Assembly: GCA_958450365.1 (NCBI GenBank)
Contig: CAUEEP010000743.1
Span: 8,053,501-8,117,500 of the forward strand
Reading direction: 5' to 3'
DNA length: 64,000 nt
Source of the DNA: Mesorhabditis belari
Lineage: Eukaryota; Nematoda; Chromadorea; Rhabditida; Rhabditidae
The notes beneath the pieces were generated by a model, which ran no database searches, was not told where the DNA came from, and saw nothing but the letters and a program-made list of their open reading frames with translations. The position numbers were made by a program, and so were the translations under genes. Shown piece after piece: positions 1 to 11,880 of the stretch (positions within the stretch are counted from its first letter, which is position 1; each line of letters begins with the position of its first letter).

Positions 1-24
1 GGAAATACCGGAAATAAATTTTTT

Positions 25-208
25 CTAATAGTATGACATTCTAATAGTATGACATTCTAATAGTATGACATTCTAATAGTATGACATTCTAATAGTATGA
101 CATTCTAATAGTATGACATTCTAATAGTATGACATTCTAATAGAATGACATTCTAATAGAATGACATTCTAATAGAATGACATTCTAATAGAATGACATT
201 CTAATAGA
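25..208. repeat. 16-bp tandem repeat array
   Basis: About 11.5 copies of the unit ctaatagtatgacatt. The first copies carry agtatgac and the last copies agaatgac, so the array has a variant switch part-way (near 135). It starts right after a segment resembling the end of the TACCGTATTT-type fold-back elements (taccggaaataaa...ctaatag), so it may be an expanded element terminus. No spacers of unique sequence, so not CRISPR. Confidence 0.9.
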
Positions 209-303
209 ACCCCTCTGTGTTATATTGAGAGAACAGATATCCATTTTTTTTATGCTAAAAACAGTGCCAAATAGTGTATAGCGATTGTATTGCCAATAAT
301 ATT

Positions 304-360
304 TGCCGTGGTATTTGCGATAACCCACAGCCATTGTGGGTTATCGCAAATACCATGGCA
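304..360. repeat. 57-bp near-perfect palindrome
   Basis: Two arms (tgccgtggtatttgcgata / tatcgcaaataccatggca, 304-322 and 342-360) are reverse complements apart from one mismatch and enclose a short region that is itself partly palindromic (acccaca...tgtgggt). Probably a tiny fold-back element; it could form a hairpin on either strand. Confidence 0.8.
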
Positions 361-460
361 GTAAAATTAAAATAAATCTAGAGAAAAATAGAATGACATA
401 TCATATTATCAGAAAAAATGCGGTTCTTTACTTTGATTGCCTCGAAATCTAACCACAAAC

Positions 461-3400
461 CAGTAATGATTCCTAATGTTCTCCATGCTTTTCGCTCTCT
501 TTTCGTTTCAGCACTTTCCTTTGGCCGCTTCTTCCGCTTTGGCATGATTGCTAAACATTTTGTTGTAAAGTTTTGCGATTTTTGTGAAAAACCTCCTAAC
601 GAATTTCCGCTTGTTCGAACACTTCTCGCTGCTCCATTTGCTGAGACTAAATAAATGATTGAATGAGTTATTTTGTGCAAACTCGCTATAGTTCATTTCA
701 AGTCACCATGCTACAGTACTCATGGCTTTTCTTCAAACCGTTTAGCCAAAGTTTTCTTGTGTGAAAAGACGAATTTCGATGGGTTAGTACAATTGCAAAA
801 AAAAAGGTTTTCAAACAGAGACAGCTAAGAAGAGCTGGAATTGAAGATCAAAGATAGTTTTTTTGCTATGGTGGGCACAATAAAACAATTGACATTAGGG
901 TGATTTCTCTATCAAGAACAACTACTGTCAAGGCTTTCAGTGTGTCTGTTGTGGAGAAAGTGGTGCAATGAGGGAGGAGCCGGATGTTGGAAAGACGAAA
1001 TTCGACAAGTGAGGGGATTCTCGAGACATTCTCTTAATGGTATCCAAAAAAAATGAATGCAAATACCTCCCGCCGAATTGGTGAGACCAGTCGAAAAGTC
1101 TTCTGAATGAGAAGCGATAGTTAGAGAAGGGAAAGGCTGTCCAGAAAGTCTTTTCGCTCCGTACTTCCGTTTAAAACCAACAAATGCACAACTTAACTCC
1201 CTCTGGAGTGAGGGAGTTTTCAAGTGCATTGTGGTGTAATGGTAAGCACAGTTGCCCGTTAAACGGCAGGTCGTAGGTTCGAATCCCGGCGATGCACAAG
1301 TTTTTGATCTGCCTTAGTTTCAACTCACCAATTGAACTACGTTGATTTCATTAGAAAGGTCAATTATTTTTCTGCAAAGGAACGAAAAGACTTTCTGTAC
1401 AACCTAATAAAAACAGGCCTAGTGAGGGTTGGAATCAAGCTATTGGAAGAAAACTAAATCTATTTATAATCATCATGCATCAAGCTTAGAAATCTAAAGG
1501 ATATGTTTCTCATTGCTGAAGCAGAAGAAGTGTGCTCTAAATTTTAGAAGGAATAAATGTCTTTGTGGTATTGTAAAGTCCCAATATTCTATCTCACTAC
1601 AGCATGCGAAAAAAGCTTTTAGGTATTGTAAAAGATATTCAGCCTTGTTAGCCAAATACTTTTGATTTCAGCATACTGTGTGACATAGAATATACTGTAC
1701 TGGACAATGAAATATGATATTTGAAAAACGATCGTCACTTTCGCGCGTCTGTAACTCCCCTTGTCTTTGAGTTTAAACTATTAGTGTTATGCATTTTCTG
1801 AAAGCTCTTTTCAAGGGCTCCACAATGGTAATATTAATATTTAGAAATACGGTAAAGACAAGGGAGTTACAGACGCGCAAAAGTGGCGATCTTTTTTTCA
1901 CATATGATATTTCATTGTCCAGTAGTGTACTTTACAGTATCCAAGCTTTTTCAGTAAAATAGCAAAGTTTGACTTTGATTTTGTTTCCCGAAAGACTTTT
2001 TAGCTAGAGGGGAACTAAAGAAGAAATTTGAAAAGAAAGAGAAATAATGGCTTAAAATTTACCTGTTACAACACTGTCGAGCTTTGTCTCTTGACTATCA
2101 ACTTGTTGTGTGCACGTTCGTTCTTCTTCTGATACCGTCGATTCACTGCTTTTCTCCGGGCATGCTTTCACCTAGAAATTAACTTTTGTAAAACATTATC
2201 TCCATATACTCAATATTTTGAGTTATCTCCATATACTCAATATTTATATTTTGCGTTTGGAAAAAAAATGTTCAACAACGATTCACTAAAGTAGCTCTTT
2301 GAAAAATTGACTTTCCTAAATTTGCGAACATGTGTTACATTGATACATTGAAACATGAGTTACATTGACTCAATATCTTTGAGCTTAAAACTCTTAGGCA
2401 CCGTCGCTTGGTCAAAGATCTAGTTAAATGCTTCAAAATCGTTCAATGCAAATATTCTAGTCCAGTTTTTTGTAATTTTTTTTAAAACTTAATCTAGTAG
2501 ACAATTCAAGGAGAGGTTATTTCTTTTGAAAAATTCCGATTGCCTCAAATAACTTTGTGCCTAATTCTTTGCAAGATTGTGGAATTTACTACTGAACAAC
2601 TTAAGAGTGAAAAAGTTTTGAATTCTTTAAAAAATTAGTAAAAAACCTAGATCTCTCTTGTGGATAGTTGATTGGATTTCATTTATTCTAGAATTTTGCA
2701 ATCTTTATTGACCATTAATCTCTGTTTCTTAAGGTGTGTATTGAAGTTTTTTTCTCACTTTACTTCATGTCTAAATCGTGTGACTAAAGTTTGGAATGCC
2801 CTTCCCGACAAGTTGCGTTTGATCTCCACCGTGTCGGATTTTAAAAGGGCTATTTCGTTGCATTTTAAGTGACTTTGCCATATTTTATCTAGTACATTTT
2901 TCATGTCGTTTTCGCACTTTATTTCTTTCTGAATAAAGTATTTATATATATATATATGTTGTGTCCGATTTAGATTTCCGTCCGATTTAGATTGAACTTA
3001 TCGCGGACGTCCGATTTAGATTACAGTCTATATCGGACGTCCGATTTAGATTCAAATAGATTGAACAATAATATAAACATGCTTAATATATGTTCTTAAG
3101 CGTTTTCTGTAGTTTTCTGCATTTTTCAAAGGTCTTTTATTGATTACAGTCTATATCGGACGTCCGATTTAGATTGAATCTAAATCGGACGGAAAACTAA
3201 ATCGGACACAACATATATATGTCTTGAATAAAGTATCTACATTATTTGCTAACAAAGTTTTCTTTTTTTTTCTTAACCGACCTTTACATGTTTTCCATTT
3301 TTTGTACTCAACGAAGAACCATTTTCGTCTTTTATCAAAACCGCTGGTGGTAAAGGAATCTAAAACAAAATCTATACTTTACCCTGTTTACCCTATTCAC

Positions 3401-6400
3401 CTTTTTATTCTTTTTTAAAATAAGTGGCGCATTCTTGTCATCAATATTATTTCCAATCGGTTTGTTGATTGTTCTCCGATCTCGTTCACGTTTGAATCTG
3501 AAAAAGAATATTCTTATCAGTAAAGAACTCCATGAAAAACCTTCGTTTCGCTGCTCGCATAATTTTCCAATAAACACAAATGATTGCACAAAGTGGTATG
3601 TAGAAAGCGGTGGCCGTAGAAAAAACCTAAAGAAGTTGTTATGGTAGTTGGGAATAGAGTCACGTGATTCAATTATCCATTGAAGAAATTTGCATAAACA
3701 AATTTACATAACTACGGTAGTCTTTTTGAAGCACGCTTTAGAAAGCGCACTTATCACGAGGAACACACTTTAGTTAATAATCGCGATGGTTTTTTTGCTG
3801 GATTTTGTTATTGAAAATGTGTCGATTTTCAATTAGTATCTTTGCTCTTGCTTTGATGGAAAGTACAGGCAAGATTACGCTAGTTTTGCTTGATTGCTTG
3901 ATGCTTGATGCTTGATTAGGTGCCTATAATCATATTTACAGCTTTCATCTCTCCGAAAACCTTCAGAATGCCTCGTTACGCCATTTTCGGCATTTATCAC
4001 GCATTGGGGGAAACGAGGATTGAAAAGAAGCTGAAGGGGATCCCGAGAGATTGCTTTTCTTTCCAATTCTGATTGTTTTTCTCGTTCCCTCGAGAACACT
4101 GAAAAGTCTAAAGTGGAAAATTCAATACCATTTCTTTCTTTCGGTTCTCCATTTCTTTCTTAACTGCCTCATTTTGTTATCCCATTTTTTACCAAAAAGA
4201 ATTTCCCCTAGTGTGGGTGGGCATTCAAACTCTAACTTTGAGGAACGCCGCCTTTTTTAGCGATTAACAAAAAATGGTTCTCCAGAGACTTGCCTGGTAG
4301 CTTATTTGTTGGGAAATGAGACAGACGTGTTGTAGTTCGACTCGATCTTTGAAACCCTCATCTTTCCAACCAGCAATCGGAGCAAGACTAGAAAATAAAG
4401 TGATTCGAAGATCCTCTGACAATGCATACCTTATTAATAAGGAAAGAGTCCAAATGGCGCCAAGCATACTGAAAATGCGGCGAGGCGTCCGATTCTGCAC
4501 ATAGCAAATGTCGGTCACTGACCAATAACTGAAAAGGGGTTTTGGTGGAAATGAAATCAAAAGTTTTGCTCCCACCGATCAAGCGCAATTGCAACTAAAT
4601 GTAGAATGCTGGCCGTGCAGACGAGAACGTCGACGGAAATCCAAAAATCGCAAAGTGTCACCCCGAGCCGCCATTCGCCAGTCACTGTAAACCATGCTCC
4701 GAGTGGGGTCACGATCACTCCAACCTGCAATTTTCTCTTATCAATATCGGTTTTATAATGTCATTTTGAGAATTGATCAAAATCAAAATTCTTGAATAAT
4801 TCTTTCTTCTAAGCGGAAGAGCCGAAGCTTTTTTATTCAACGGGCGATAAATAATTTTATGAGCAGATTTTTCTGTCTGTTCTTTCTGGTGCTTTAAAAT
4901 GATCATCAGAAATCGTTTAACGTTCAAGTTTAAAACTTTATCGTTCAAGTTTGCCCAAAATAAAGTTCATTCCTGTTTCTGATTCAAAGAAATCTTTTGA
5001 AGTCAAAATTTCCTAGCTCAAAGAGAGATGACTTTTTTGGTAAATGGATTTTCTTTTTCCCGTTTTCTTTACTCATATTCCATTTAATATCCATTTTCGG
5101 AGAGGAAAATGGGCAAAAAAAATAACAATGAGGGAGTAACGAGGGCAATATGCACAATATGCACATTTGACTCTATCTCATACATAAATATTGCCTATTT
5201 TCTGTTAAAATCCCTGTTAATAAATCCCTTTTTCTTTATGCCACACAGGAAATCCAAATCTTGCAGAAATTTAAGTCACATTTATATTGATTCTCGAAAT
5301 CGAAAAGATGTTCAAAGACCTTCGGCTGTTCTGATGAATTTCTGATCCAAAGGCTTGCAGTTTTTTTTTCATGAAGGGTAAAAGTTTTCTGGGAGAGTAG
5401 GCGGTTCTTTTTAAGATATTGGAGAATAGATGTTCAGAGTGAATAATTCAAAGAAACCCATTTGAGAAGCAACTCTTTTGTTCGCTTTTTTTCTTACTCT
5501 CGTCTTAAAGAAACGCTTTAACGCAAAAAGTTTTGAGATTAGCTATTGCAATTGTAACCGTTTACTTGTTGAGAGTTAACCCTTTGATGAGAAAAATCGG
5601 CATCTTTGATGAGAAAATCTTTTTTTTTTCCCGGGAGCAAAGGTTTATTCTTCGAAATTCTGTAATTCTTCATGGAGCAGTTCAAAGCAAACGTTTACAT
5701 TTCGATAGAATTGGTGGGCGTTGAAGCAAAGTTGGGGATCAACTCGACGAGCGCCCCTTTTTTGCCTTTCTCACATCGTTGCTTTTCCTGCTTTTCCTGT
5801 TTTTCGACCCCCGATTCAGCAAAAATGTCCTTTCCCACCAATAAACATCGCGATTCGAGAAGAATTTATAAAAAAAAAATCCTCCCGAAAAACCCCGCGA
5901 CATTTTAGATGTGCGCTTGGGTGCTTTTAAAACCTACAGCATGGCCTTTTCTCATCTTTTCCCTTGAAGCGTCATCGGATTTCTCTTTTAGGAAATAGGC
6001 AAATAAAGGAATAGAAGCTTTTTTTTAGCCTTAAATCTGGCCATAGGATGGGTAATTGCGAGACGAGTTTGGAAGGGAAAAACGACAAGGAATCTCTCGT
6101 TTTCTTGTGATCTTTTCAAAGAACTCATCCTCTCCATTCAAGCAGAACCTAACACTTTCTGTTGCGCTCAATCTCTAAGCAACACGTGTATCAGTTTTCG
6201 AAAATTGATTCTTAAACAACAACAAAAAAGCGAGCCGACCGGGAACGGCTATTTTCGTGTATTCGAGTTAGGGCAATGGGAAGAGAACTTACAATTAAGT
6301 CAGCAACGGCGAGAGAAAAGATTAAATAGTATTGCGGTCTACCACGAAGATCCCTCTCGAAAACGATTGCAAGAATCACAAAGAGATTTCCTGAAAATAG

Positions 6401-6844
6401 AAGTATGAGATTGAAAGAAAAGGAGACTTGATTACCAATGACACATGCTAGAATGAGCACGATGAGAATGGCGCTGATCGACACCAACTCAAGAAGTGGT
6501 CGGGGTTCGGGTGGGAGTCCAGCTGGAAAGTAATTTGATAATAATCACGTGAAAATGAATGAAATGTATAAGATTGAGTGTTATGAACTAGACTTGCTCT
6601 AGTTCTATCGGATAGATCTATCGGATCTCTATCGGATCGGATCGGATCGGACTCAACCCGATGGAGGAGGTCATCGGATCGGCTCGTCATCCAAAGCAAT
6701 CCGATCCGATGTAATCCGGATTGAATCCATCGCTTGACAAGTCTGAACTGTATTACCGAGAATAGTCACAGCTGGATCAGCGGATTGCGTTGAGGTGGTA
6801 GGAATAAAAAGTGACGCGTTGCTCGACTCGCTCGTCGACCACAT
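461..6844 (-). CDS. Serotonin 5-HT1-like (SER-4-type) aminergic GPCR, 3' part outside window
   Basis: Class A GPCR of the plasma membrane, expected to couple a biogenic amine to Gi/o. Exons (minus): 6844-6757, 6522-6436, 6390-6293, 4724-4576, 4528-4430, 4387-4294, 3626-3541, 3497-3401, 2171-2063, 550-461; all phases agree. They give 332 residues from the N-terminus (N-glycosylation site NAS) to the start of TM6. Seen: TM1 with GN, TM2 with SLAVADL, TM3 with [19 protein letters not shown] (the amine-binding Asp), LDRYW at its end, RNRTPRR in loop 2, GWKD and a Cys in extracellular loop 2, [15 protein letters not shown] in TM5, a basic loop 3 (KRKKRPK) and [11 protein letters not shown] opening TM6. 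These match insect 5-HT1A/B and nematode SER-4 better than tyramine or 5-HT7 receptors, by remembered family features; the exact subtype is inferred. Intron 6 has a GC donor. TM6-TM7 exons are not found below 461 and must lie outside the window. Introns 3, 8 and 9 are 1.2-1.6 kb and repeat-filled. Confidence 0.9.
1134..1406. mobile_element. MITE (AGGCTGT-TIR family) carrying a tRNA-like gene
   Basis: Terminal inverted repeats: left aggctgtccagaaagtcttt at 1134, right ends at 1406 with the complement (cgaaaagactttctgtacaacct). The same TIR occurs at 20404-20492 and in degraded form at 47821. About 273 bp; TA-like flanks suggest a Tc1/mariner-type non-autonomous element. It lies in intron 9 of the GPCR gene and contains the tRNA-like sequence at 1225-1296. 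Confidence 0.75.
1225..1296 (+). tRNA. tRNA-like gene, apparent anticodon GTT (Asn), possibly degenerate
   Basis: A 72-nt stretch fits tRNA spacing exactly: acceptor TGCATTG/CGATGCA (7 bp with one G-T), D stem GTGT/GCAC, 7-nt anticodon loop CCGTTAA, variable loop of 5, T loop TTCGAAT. Pol III boxes are intact (A box TGGTGTAATGG, B box GGTTCGAATCC), and TTTTT follows a few bases downstream as a terminator. Weak points: position 33 is C rather than U, the anticodon stem has G-T pairs and an A-C mismatch, and the T stem has two mismatches. The D arm looks glycine-tRNA-like (from memory). It may be a tRNA-derived pseudogene captured by the surrounding MITE. Confidence 0.55.
1693..1930. mobile_element. 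Fold-back MITE, TACTGTACTGGACAATG family, copy 1
   Basis: TIRs with gtactggacaatgaaatatg at the left and its near complement ending at 1930; long sub-terminal arms (actttcgcgcgtctgtaact / agttacagacgcgcaaaagt) make it a fold-back. A second copy lies at 47582-47820. Located in intron 9 of the GPCR gene. Confidence 0.8.
2957..3213. mobile_element. Fold-back element with cggacgtccgatttagatt repeats
   Basis: Left end ttgtgtccgatttagatt, right end aaatcggacacaaca, complementary, and bounded on both sides by (TA)n. The internal motif cggacgtccgatttagatt is repeated and is itself partly palindromic (cggacgtccg). It sits in GPCR intron 8. Confidence 0.75.
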
Positions 6845-8331
6845 GTCACAACATCCCAAATCCCTAAAATCTCACAGTTTCAGTAATTAAGAGAAAATCG
6901 ATCAAAGAACAAAAGAACCGTGCATAATCTAGACTCAAGATTCAAGAAGTGAGTAACCCAAAGGAGGTGTACATTGCTCGGACATTTCAACCTTTGGGCA
7001 TCTCTAATTGTGAAGAAATCTTTTGAACGTTTGCTCTGCGTTTGCTCAAAGATTGGCCTCATTTTCCATTTACATCCCAAAAGATTTTTAGGGAAAAGTG
7101 TGCAAATCTTCGGTAAAAAGAAAACAAAATTAGCAGAATCTGAAGATGCTTTATGTAGGGAACAAAAAGAAAGGTGAAGAAGAGGCAAAAAAAAACATTG
7201 GACAACCATCGAGATGAGACCCACTCGGAGTGTTCGAAAGAAGGAGATGTTGGAGAATGAGAAGGGGAAGACTCGAGAACCACCCTGTATGAGTAGTATG
7301 AGATTCGAAGCCACGCCGACAGCACGCCCATTCTTGGCCTCTTCACCCTTCTCCTCAAAGAGCTCCTCCCTTTTTTTTGCCTTTAGCAGTAAAGAAGAAC
7401 AAATATTAGACGTTTAGCTGTTTTCGAAAAACTGAAAGATTTCAGCATGGTGAATGAGTTGAATAGTTTGTTGAGAAGTTGAGAGGCAAACGTACAATGG
7501 TCTTGGGCAAGTTTATTGGTGGAAAAGAGTGGGGAAAGAGACTCGAGTCTGTTCACACAAGGTGCCAAATTCGTCGACCGAGCGCCCCGCGAGCGATGGG
7601 ATTATCGAGAGCCCATCGACCGGAGGTGGCCCATGCCCTTCTTCTTTTTCTTTTAAAAAAAATATCTAAAAGAAATATCTGAATGGATTAGATGTTTCTT
7701 TTGCGGTTGCTCATCAGATTCTATTCACTCACAAATTAATCCCTTCAACCATTTCTGTACTTTGAGCTTTTCAAAAGTTCAATTTTCAAGCAATTCACAG
7801 ATCAATGCTTTTTTGTTACCAAAAATACCCTCGAAATGCAAATATTGAGAGGAATTGAGGCTACAAAGCGAGGCAAAACCGCTTTTTTTTAAGGAAAAGC
7901 AAGCGTTTAAGCTCGTGAAAATTTGTATTCAAAGAAAGAGAGGAAAAAGGGGAAGAGAATCTCGGCAAATACACTCTCGATCGGTCACGAGATTGAAAAT
8001 TAGGAAAATCTCATTATTCTGATTGGGTTTTGTGTAAATTTCATCACCTAGATTTGTTCGTTTTTCGTCTGTGAACAAAAAAAAAGTTGATGAAAGAAAG
8101 AGGTGAGAGTTTCTTTTCAAAGTCGATGAGCGCAAGAAAAACGAATCGAATGGATTCTATGAAAAGATTTTTGAGATTAACGATGACAAAAATGGAAACA
8201 GGAGGCCATTCCTAATTAGGTGAATATGGGGAAACGAGAATGGGACACATAGAATCCATTCTGGAAACGGGAAAGCATTTTGAAGAGGCGCTGAAATGAC
8301 ACTACTTTTTTTCGTTTCATTTCATCAATCG

Positions 8332-8349
8332 AACACACACACACACACA
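8332..8349. repeat. (AC)n microsatellite
   Basis: About nine AC dinucleotides in a row, directly before the 8357 hairpin. Confidence 0.85.
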
Positions 8350-8356
8350 GAGAAAA

Positions 8357-8440
8357 TTTGGACTTATTTAAAGAATGCAGAGGCAGATCTCTCTATACAC
8401 AAGAGTATAGAGAGATCTGAATTCTTTAAATAAGTCCAAA
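8357..8440. repeat. 84-bp hairpin, pre-miRNA-sized
   Basis: Left arm (tttggacttatttaaagaat + agatctctctatac) and right arm (gtatagagagatct + attctttaaataagtccaaa) pair almost perfectly. An 8-nt bulge (gcagaggc) interrupts the left arm and the apical loop is about 6 nt. The size and bulge resemble a microRNA precursor, but a short palindromic transposon remnant is equally possible. No second copy noticed in the window. Confidence 0.6.
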
Positions 8441-10304
8441 CAATCCAATATTTCGGCAATTTTTTTCTGAATCTCTTCTCCAAAACTATTTTCAGTCTAA
8501 ATGTGAAATGGTGACGTAATGATTGATTGAATGAATGAATGATTCTTCTTTTTTACTTGAGTCAAGCATAAATCATCTCAGCGATTTTTCGACGATTACC
8601 GCCAATGAAATACGGCAATATTTCGGAGAGGAAAAGAAATGGAAATGAGCGCCTTGGTGAAATAGGGTCGCCTTGGGGGCCGCTCTGAATAATGCACGTG
8701 GAATCGCCGCCTGAATCAAAGATACAAGGGAATGTAGGGGGGAAAAAAAAAGGTACCACCTTTTTCTCTTTCACAAAAAGGAGAAGCCTCACCTCACCTC
8801 AAATTGCGGCTTAGGAGAAACACCCCGTTTTGTTGACTTAGCCTTTCACCCGTTTGCTGGGTTTTCATCAAAATTAATAGCACGAAAAAAGCAAAAAGCG
8901 ATGCAATCGGAATTCGAAACGTGAAAAGACAAAAAGGGAAAGCTTGAGAAAATAAAATATAGAAACATTCAGGCTTTGCTTTTCTTGAGTATAATCCTGA
9001 ACAAGTTGCACCAAGAGTAGCAACGGTGAAGGAAAAGAAAAAAAAGGAAAAAAAAAGGGGTGAAAAAGAAAGGCGAATTTTCTCACAAACGCTTTGGAGA
9101 GCTCTTCTTCGGAGAGAGAGGATAAGGAGTTCATTATGAAAAGCTCCCGTGTGAGTGATGTAGAGATGCCCTTTTTACCCTTTCCTTTCCGCTTCCCCCT
9201 TTCTCCTGCCCCACATTCATCCATTCATGCTTATGAAGTAAATATTGCTTTTGACAAAATGCACAATCTTTTCCCCCACTTGTTATCGCCTAGTAAGTCC
9301 CATTTCTGCTCATGATGGCTTGGTTAAACCGGAAAAGAAAATTAGACTCGAATCAAGTTTTTCTTTGAGGAAAGAATTCGTTTTTAGAATGAAAGAAGGA
9401 TAAAATGAATTAGAACATATCCCAATATCCCAAACAAGAATTATTCCAACAAGGTTTGGGAATTGAAAAATTGAGAGCAACTCTTGCAAAAAGCCGTTGA
9501 GTTAAGTATATAGGAGGGAAGGCCTAGTGAAAATCGGTGGAGAGAAACAAGGGCTGAGGAGTGCACTGACGTGTGAACGTGAGAAGAAAGTGGAAAAGTC
9601 GAGCGCCATCGGGAGGTGACACAATGGGCCTGGTTGGGCTTCGAGCTGCACCTTTTCCTCTTCAAAAGAACCCTTTTCCTTTTTCCCCCTCCTACTCGAC
9701 CCAATGAACCAAAAAGCTGAATGAATGAACGCTTCGAGATTCATTTCAAACCCCGAAGATCATAATTCTCGGCAAGGCGCATTTAATTATGGCAAATTGT
9801 CCTCGAAAAAAAAACTTGATTGGTTTCAAGCAAGGAAGTAGATATTTTCAATCGTATTTCTATTCAAATAAACAGCCAAATTGCGGTTCGTTTCCCGATA
9901 GGGAAAAGCGCAATTCAGTAAAATTTAATATTTACTGTCTAAACGACTGTTGACTGTCTCGTGCAAGGTTTCAAATAAAACTATAAAAGGAAATGGAAAG
10001 TGATATTTACAAGAGGAAAATCGGACAGATAGTGGCAGAAAAGAGTTGAATTGAAGCCGAAATATCATGGCTATTATTCGCATTTCTATGGGGAATGTCC
10101 GCCCAACCACCGCTCAACCATCATCGTCTCCCATCAAACACTCTCCCCCATTTTTAATTCTTTTTTTAAAACCATTAACCTAATATGTGTCTTTGCGTTT
10201 TCTAAACTTCTCAATTACTGTAAGCTTTTCTCTAGCTTTTCTTTCATTTATCTATTTACTGAATGAGGCTTCTAAAGACTACCAAAAGAACAAAAAAAAG
10301 TGAA

Positions 10305-10550
10305 TACCGTATTTTCTGTAATAGTAGTGCGCACTACTATTTTTTCAACCCCCCTCCAGCCTGCACTACTATTACAGACTACACTACTATTACAGACTGC
10401 ACTATTATTATAGACTGCACTACTATTATAGACTGCACTACTATTACAGACTGCACTATTATTATAGACTGCACTACTATTATAGACTGCACTACTATTA
10501 CAGACTGCACTATTATTATAGACTGCACTACTATTACAGAAAATACGGTA
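10305..10550. mobile_element. TACCGTATTTTCTGTAATAGTAGTGC fold-back element with expanded 18-bp repeats
   Basis: Ends are taccgtattttctgtaatag at the left and the exact complement at 10541-10550. From about 10363 the interior is a tandem array of an 18-bp unit (tgcactactattacagac and variants with tattattatag), about ten copies, each a copy of the sub-terminal sequence. Related element at 35180-35401. Confidence 0.85.
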
Positions 10551-11540
10551 GATTGGATAAAGAGGTAAGATTATGGTAGCATTTGACATTTTCTAGAAAA
10601 CATAATCGATAGGAACACATCTAATCTAAACAAGTAAACCTTGAAATCCAAGCTAATCCAAGCTAATCATCTCCTTTTTTTAGATCAACTATTCTATATT
10701 TTAAACTAAAGACATTGATTTTCGACACTCACACGGAAGTCCCTTTACTCAGAGCCACTTTTATATTGTGTATGTTTCGGCCTTTTTTTCAGCCTCCCCT
10801 TTTTTTTTAGTTTTTTTTTCTCAATTCACTCGACATTTATTGCGACACACAAATGGTGGCCTTTTCCTAGAAATTAAGTTGCCTCCTTTGTTGAAAGTTG
10901 CTCGAAGAATTTGCGATAAAAGTGAACAACTTTTTAAAGGATTTTCGATCATAGAAATGAAGAAATCTAGTGCAGCGTTGCCCACAAAATACTAAGTTAG
11001 TTAAGTTAGTTAGTGGCATTTTTTTTTGGAAAATTTGTTGGTTGGGCTAAGTGAAGAGGCTATAAGGAAGGAGGATCTCATTTCTTCCGCAGTTTTTTCC
11101 CAAATAGATCCTCTTCTATCACCATGTTGCTTCACTCACATCCCCCTCACATAGTTTTTCTCCTCTTTTCAAGTTCCCCTCATTCCACCGCTTCATCTCA
11201 ATTTCCCCTCACCTAACTGTCAATTATAGAAGCCAACGCTTTGAAACACTTTGAAAATTTCTCTAGAAAACATTAAAATTCCCGAACTTATCAGCGGCAT
11301 TGAGAGATTTGGTGATTGCAATAAAATCATTACGAGCTCTATGGCAGGTGCCACCAAACTGAAAGAAAAGCTTTGGATCTTTGAAGGGAAAGATCAAATC
11401 AAGAATTTCCGAGAAATGACGAGTTTGGAAAATGACGGAATACGATTGATACAATAGGCAACGGGGTTCAAAGATATATTCAAAGAGATCAAAGAGAAAG
11501 ATGGAAAGGATGAATGAGAAAAAGAGTGGGTTCTTATGGG

Positions 11541-11700
11541 CTATACCCCTGCAATAATTTGTAGCCAAAATGCGGAAAACTGGCTCAAGATCAGCACAAG
11601 TTAGGTATTTTGCTTGGAACTGCAACAAATGAACCCCGCCAATCGCTTCCTCGACCCCGAAAACCCCTGAGTACAAACTTTTGGCTTCATATGCTGTGAG
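11541..11700 (-). repeat. Dispersed repeat, copy 1
   Basis: The reverse complement matches 40806-40954 closely (gaagccaaaagtttgtac, aagcgattggcg, gtgctgatcttgagcc shared in order). No TIRs identified. Short frames in both copies encode similar peptides (EAKSLY...), but the divergence looks like a repeat rather than a gene. Confidence 0.7.
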
Positions 11701-11807
11701 TGACTGGACCGGCCTCGCCGCCTTGGGCGTCATTCCCCGGGATGAATTTTTGGCTCAAGTTTGGCTGTAATCCTGCTGCAAATTACACATCCTTCGAAAC
11801 GAAAACG

Positions 11808-11880
11808 AACCGAAATGGTAGTATCAAAGGTACCGAAATGGTGGTATCAAAGGTACCGAAATGGTAGTATCAAAGTAACC
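11808..11880. repeat. 23-bp tandem repeat, three copies
   Basis: Unit ccgaaatggtagtatcaaag plus gta, repeated three times with one or two changes. Confidence 0.85.

Larger units (their letters stand above)
6845..10304. other. Upstream region of the GPCR gene, no gene recognised
   Basis: No multi-exon model with consistent phase found. Open frames here lack domain features, and their composition is T/A-rich with polypyrimidine tracts. It holds a GGATC-type repeat within 6600-6660 just downstream, an (AC)n run at 8332-8349 and a hairpin at 8357-8440. It is the likely promoter and 5' UTR territory of the receptor gene. Confidence 0.5.

Noticed and set aside
25..208. CRISPR-like repeat array
   Set aside because: Units are directly contiguous without unique spacers, and the genome is eukaryotic.
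6590..6720. GGATC-rich stretch as a regulatory site array
   Set aside because: Short simple-sequence repeat within the GPCR 5' intron, with no further evidence of function.
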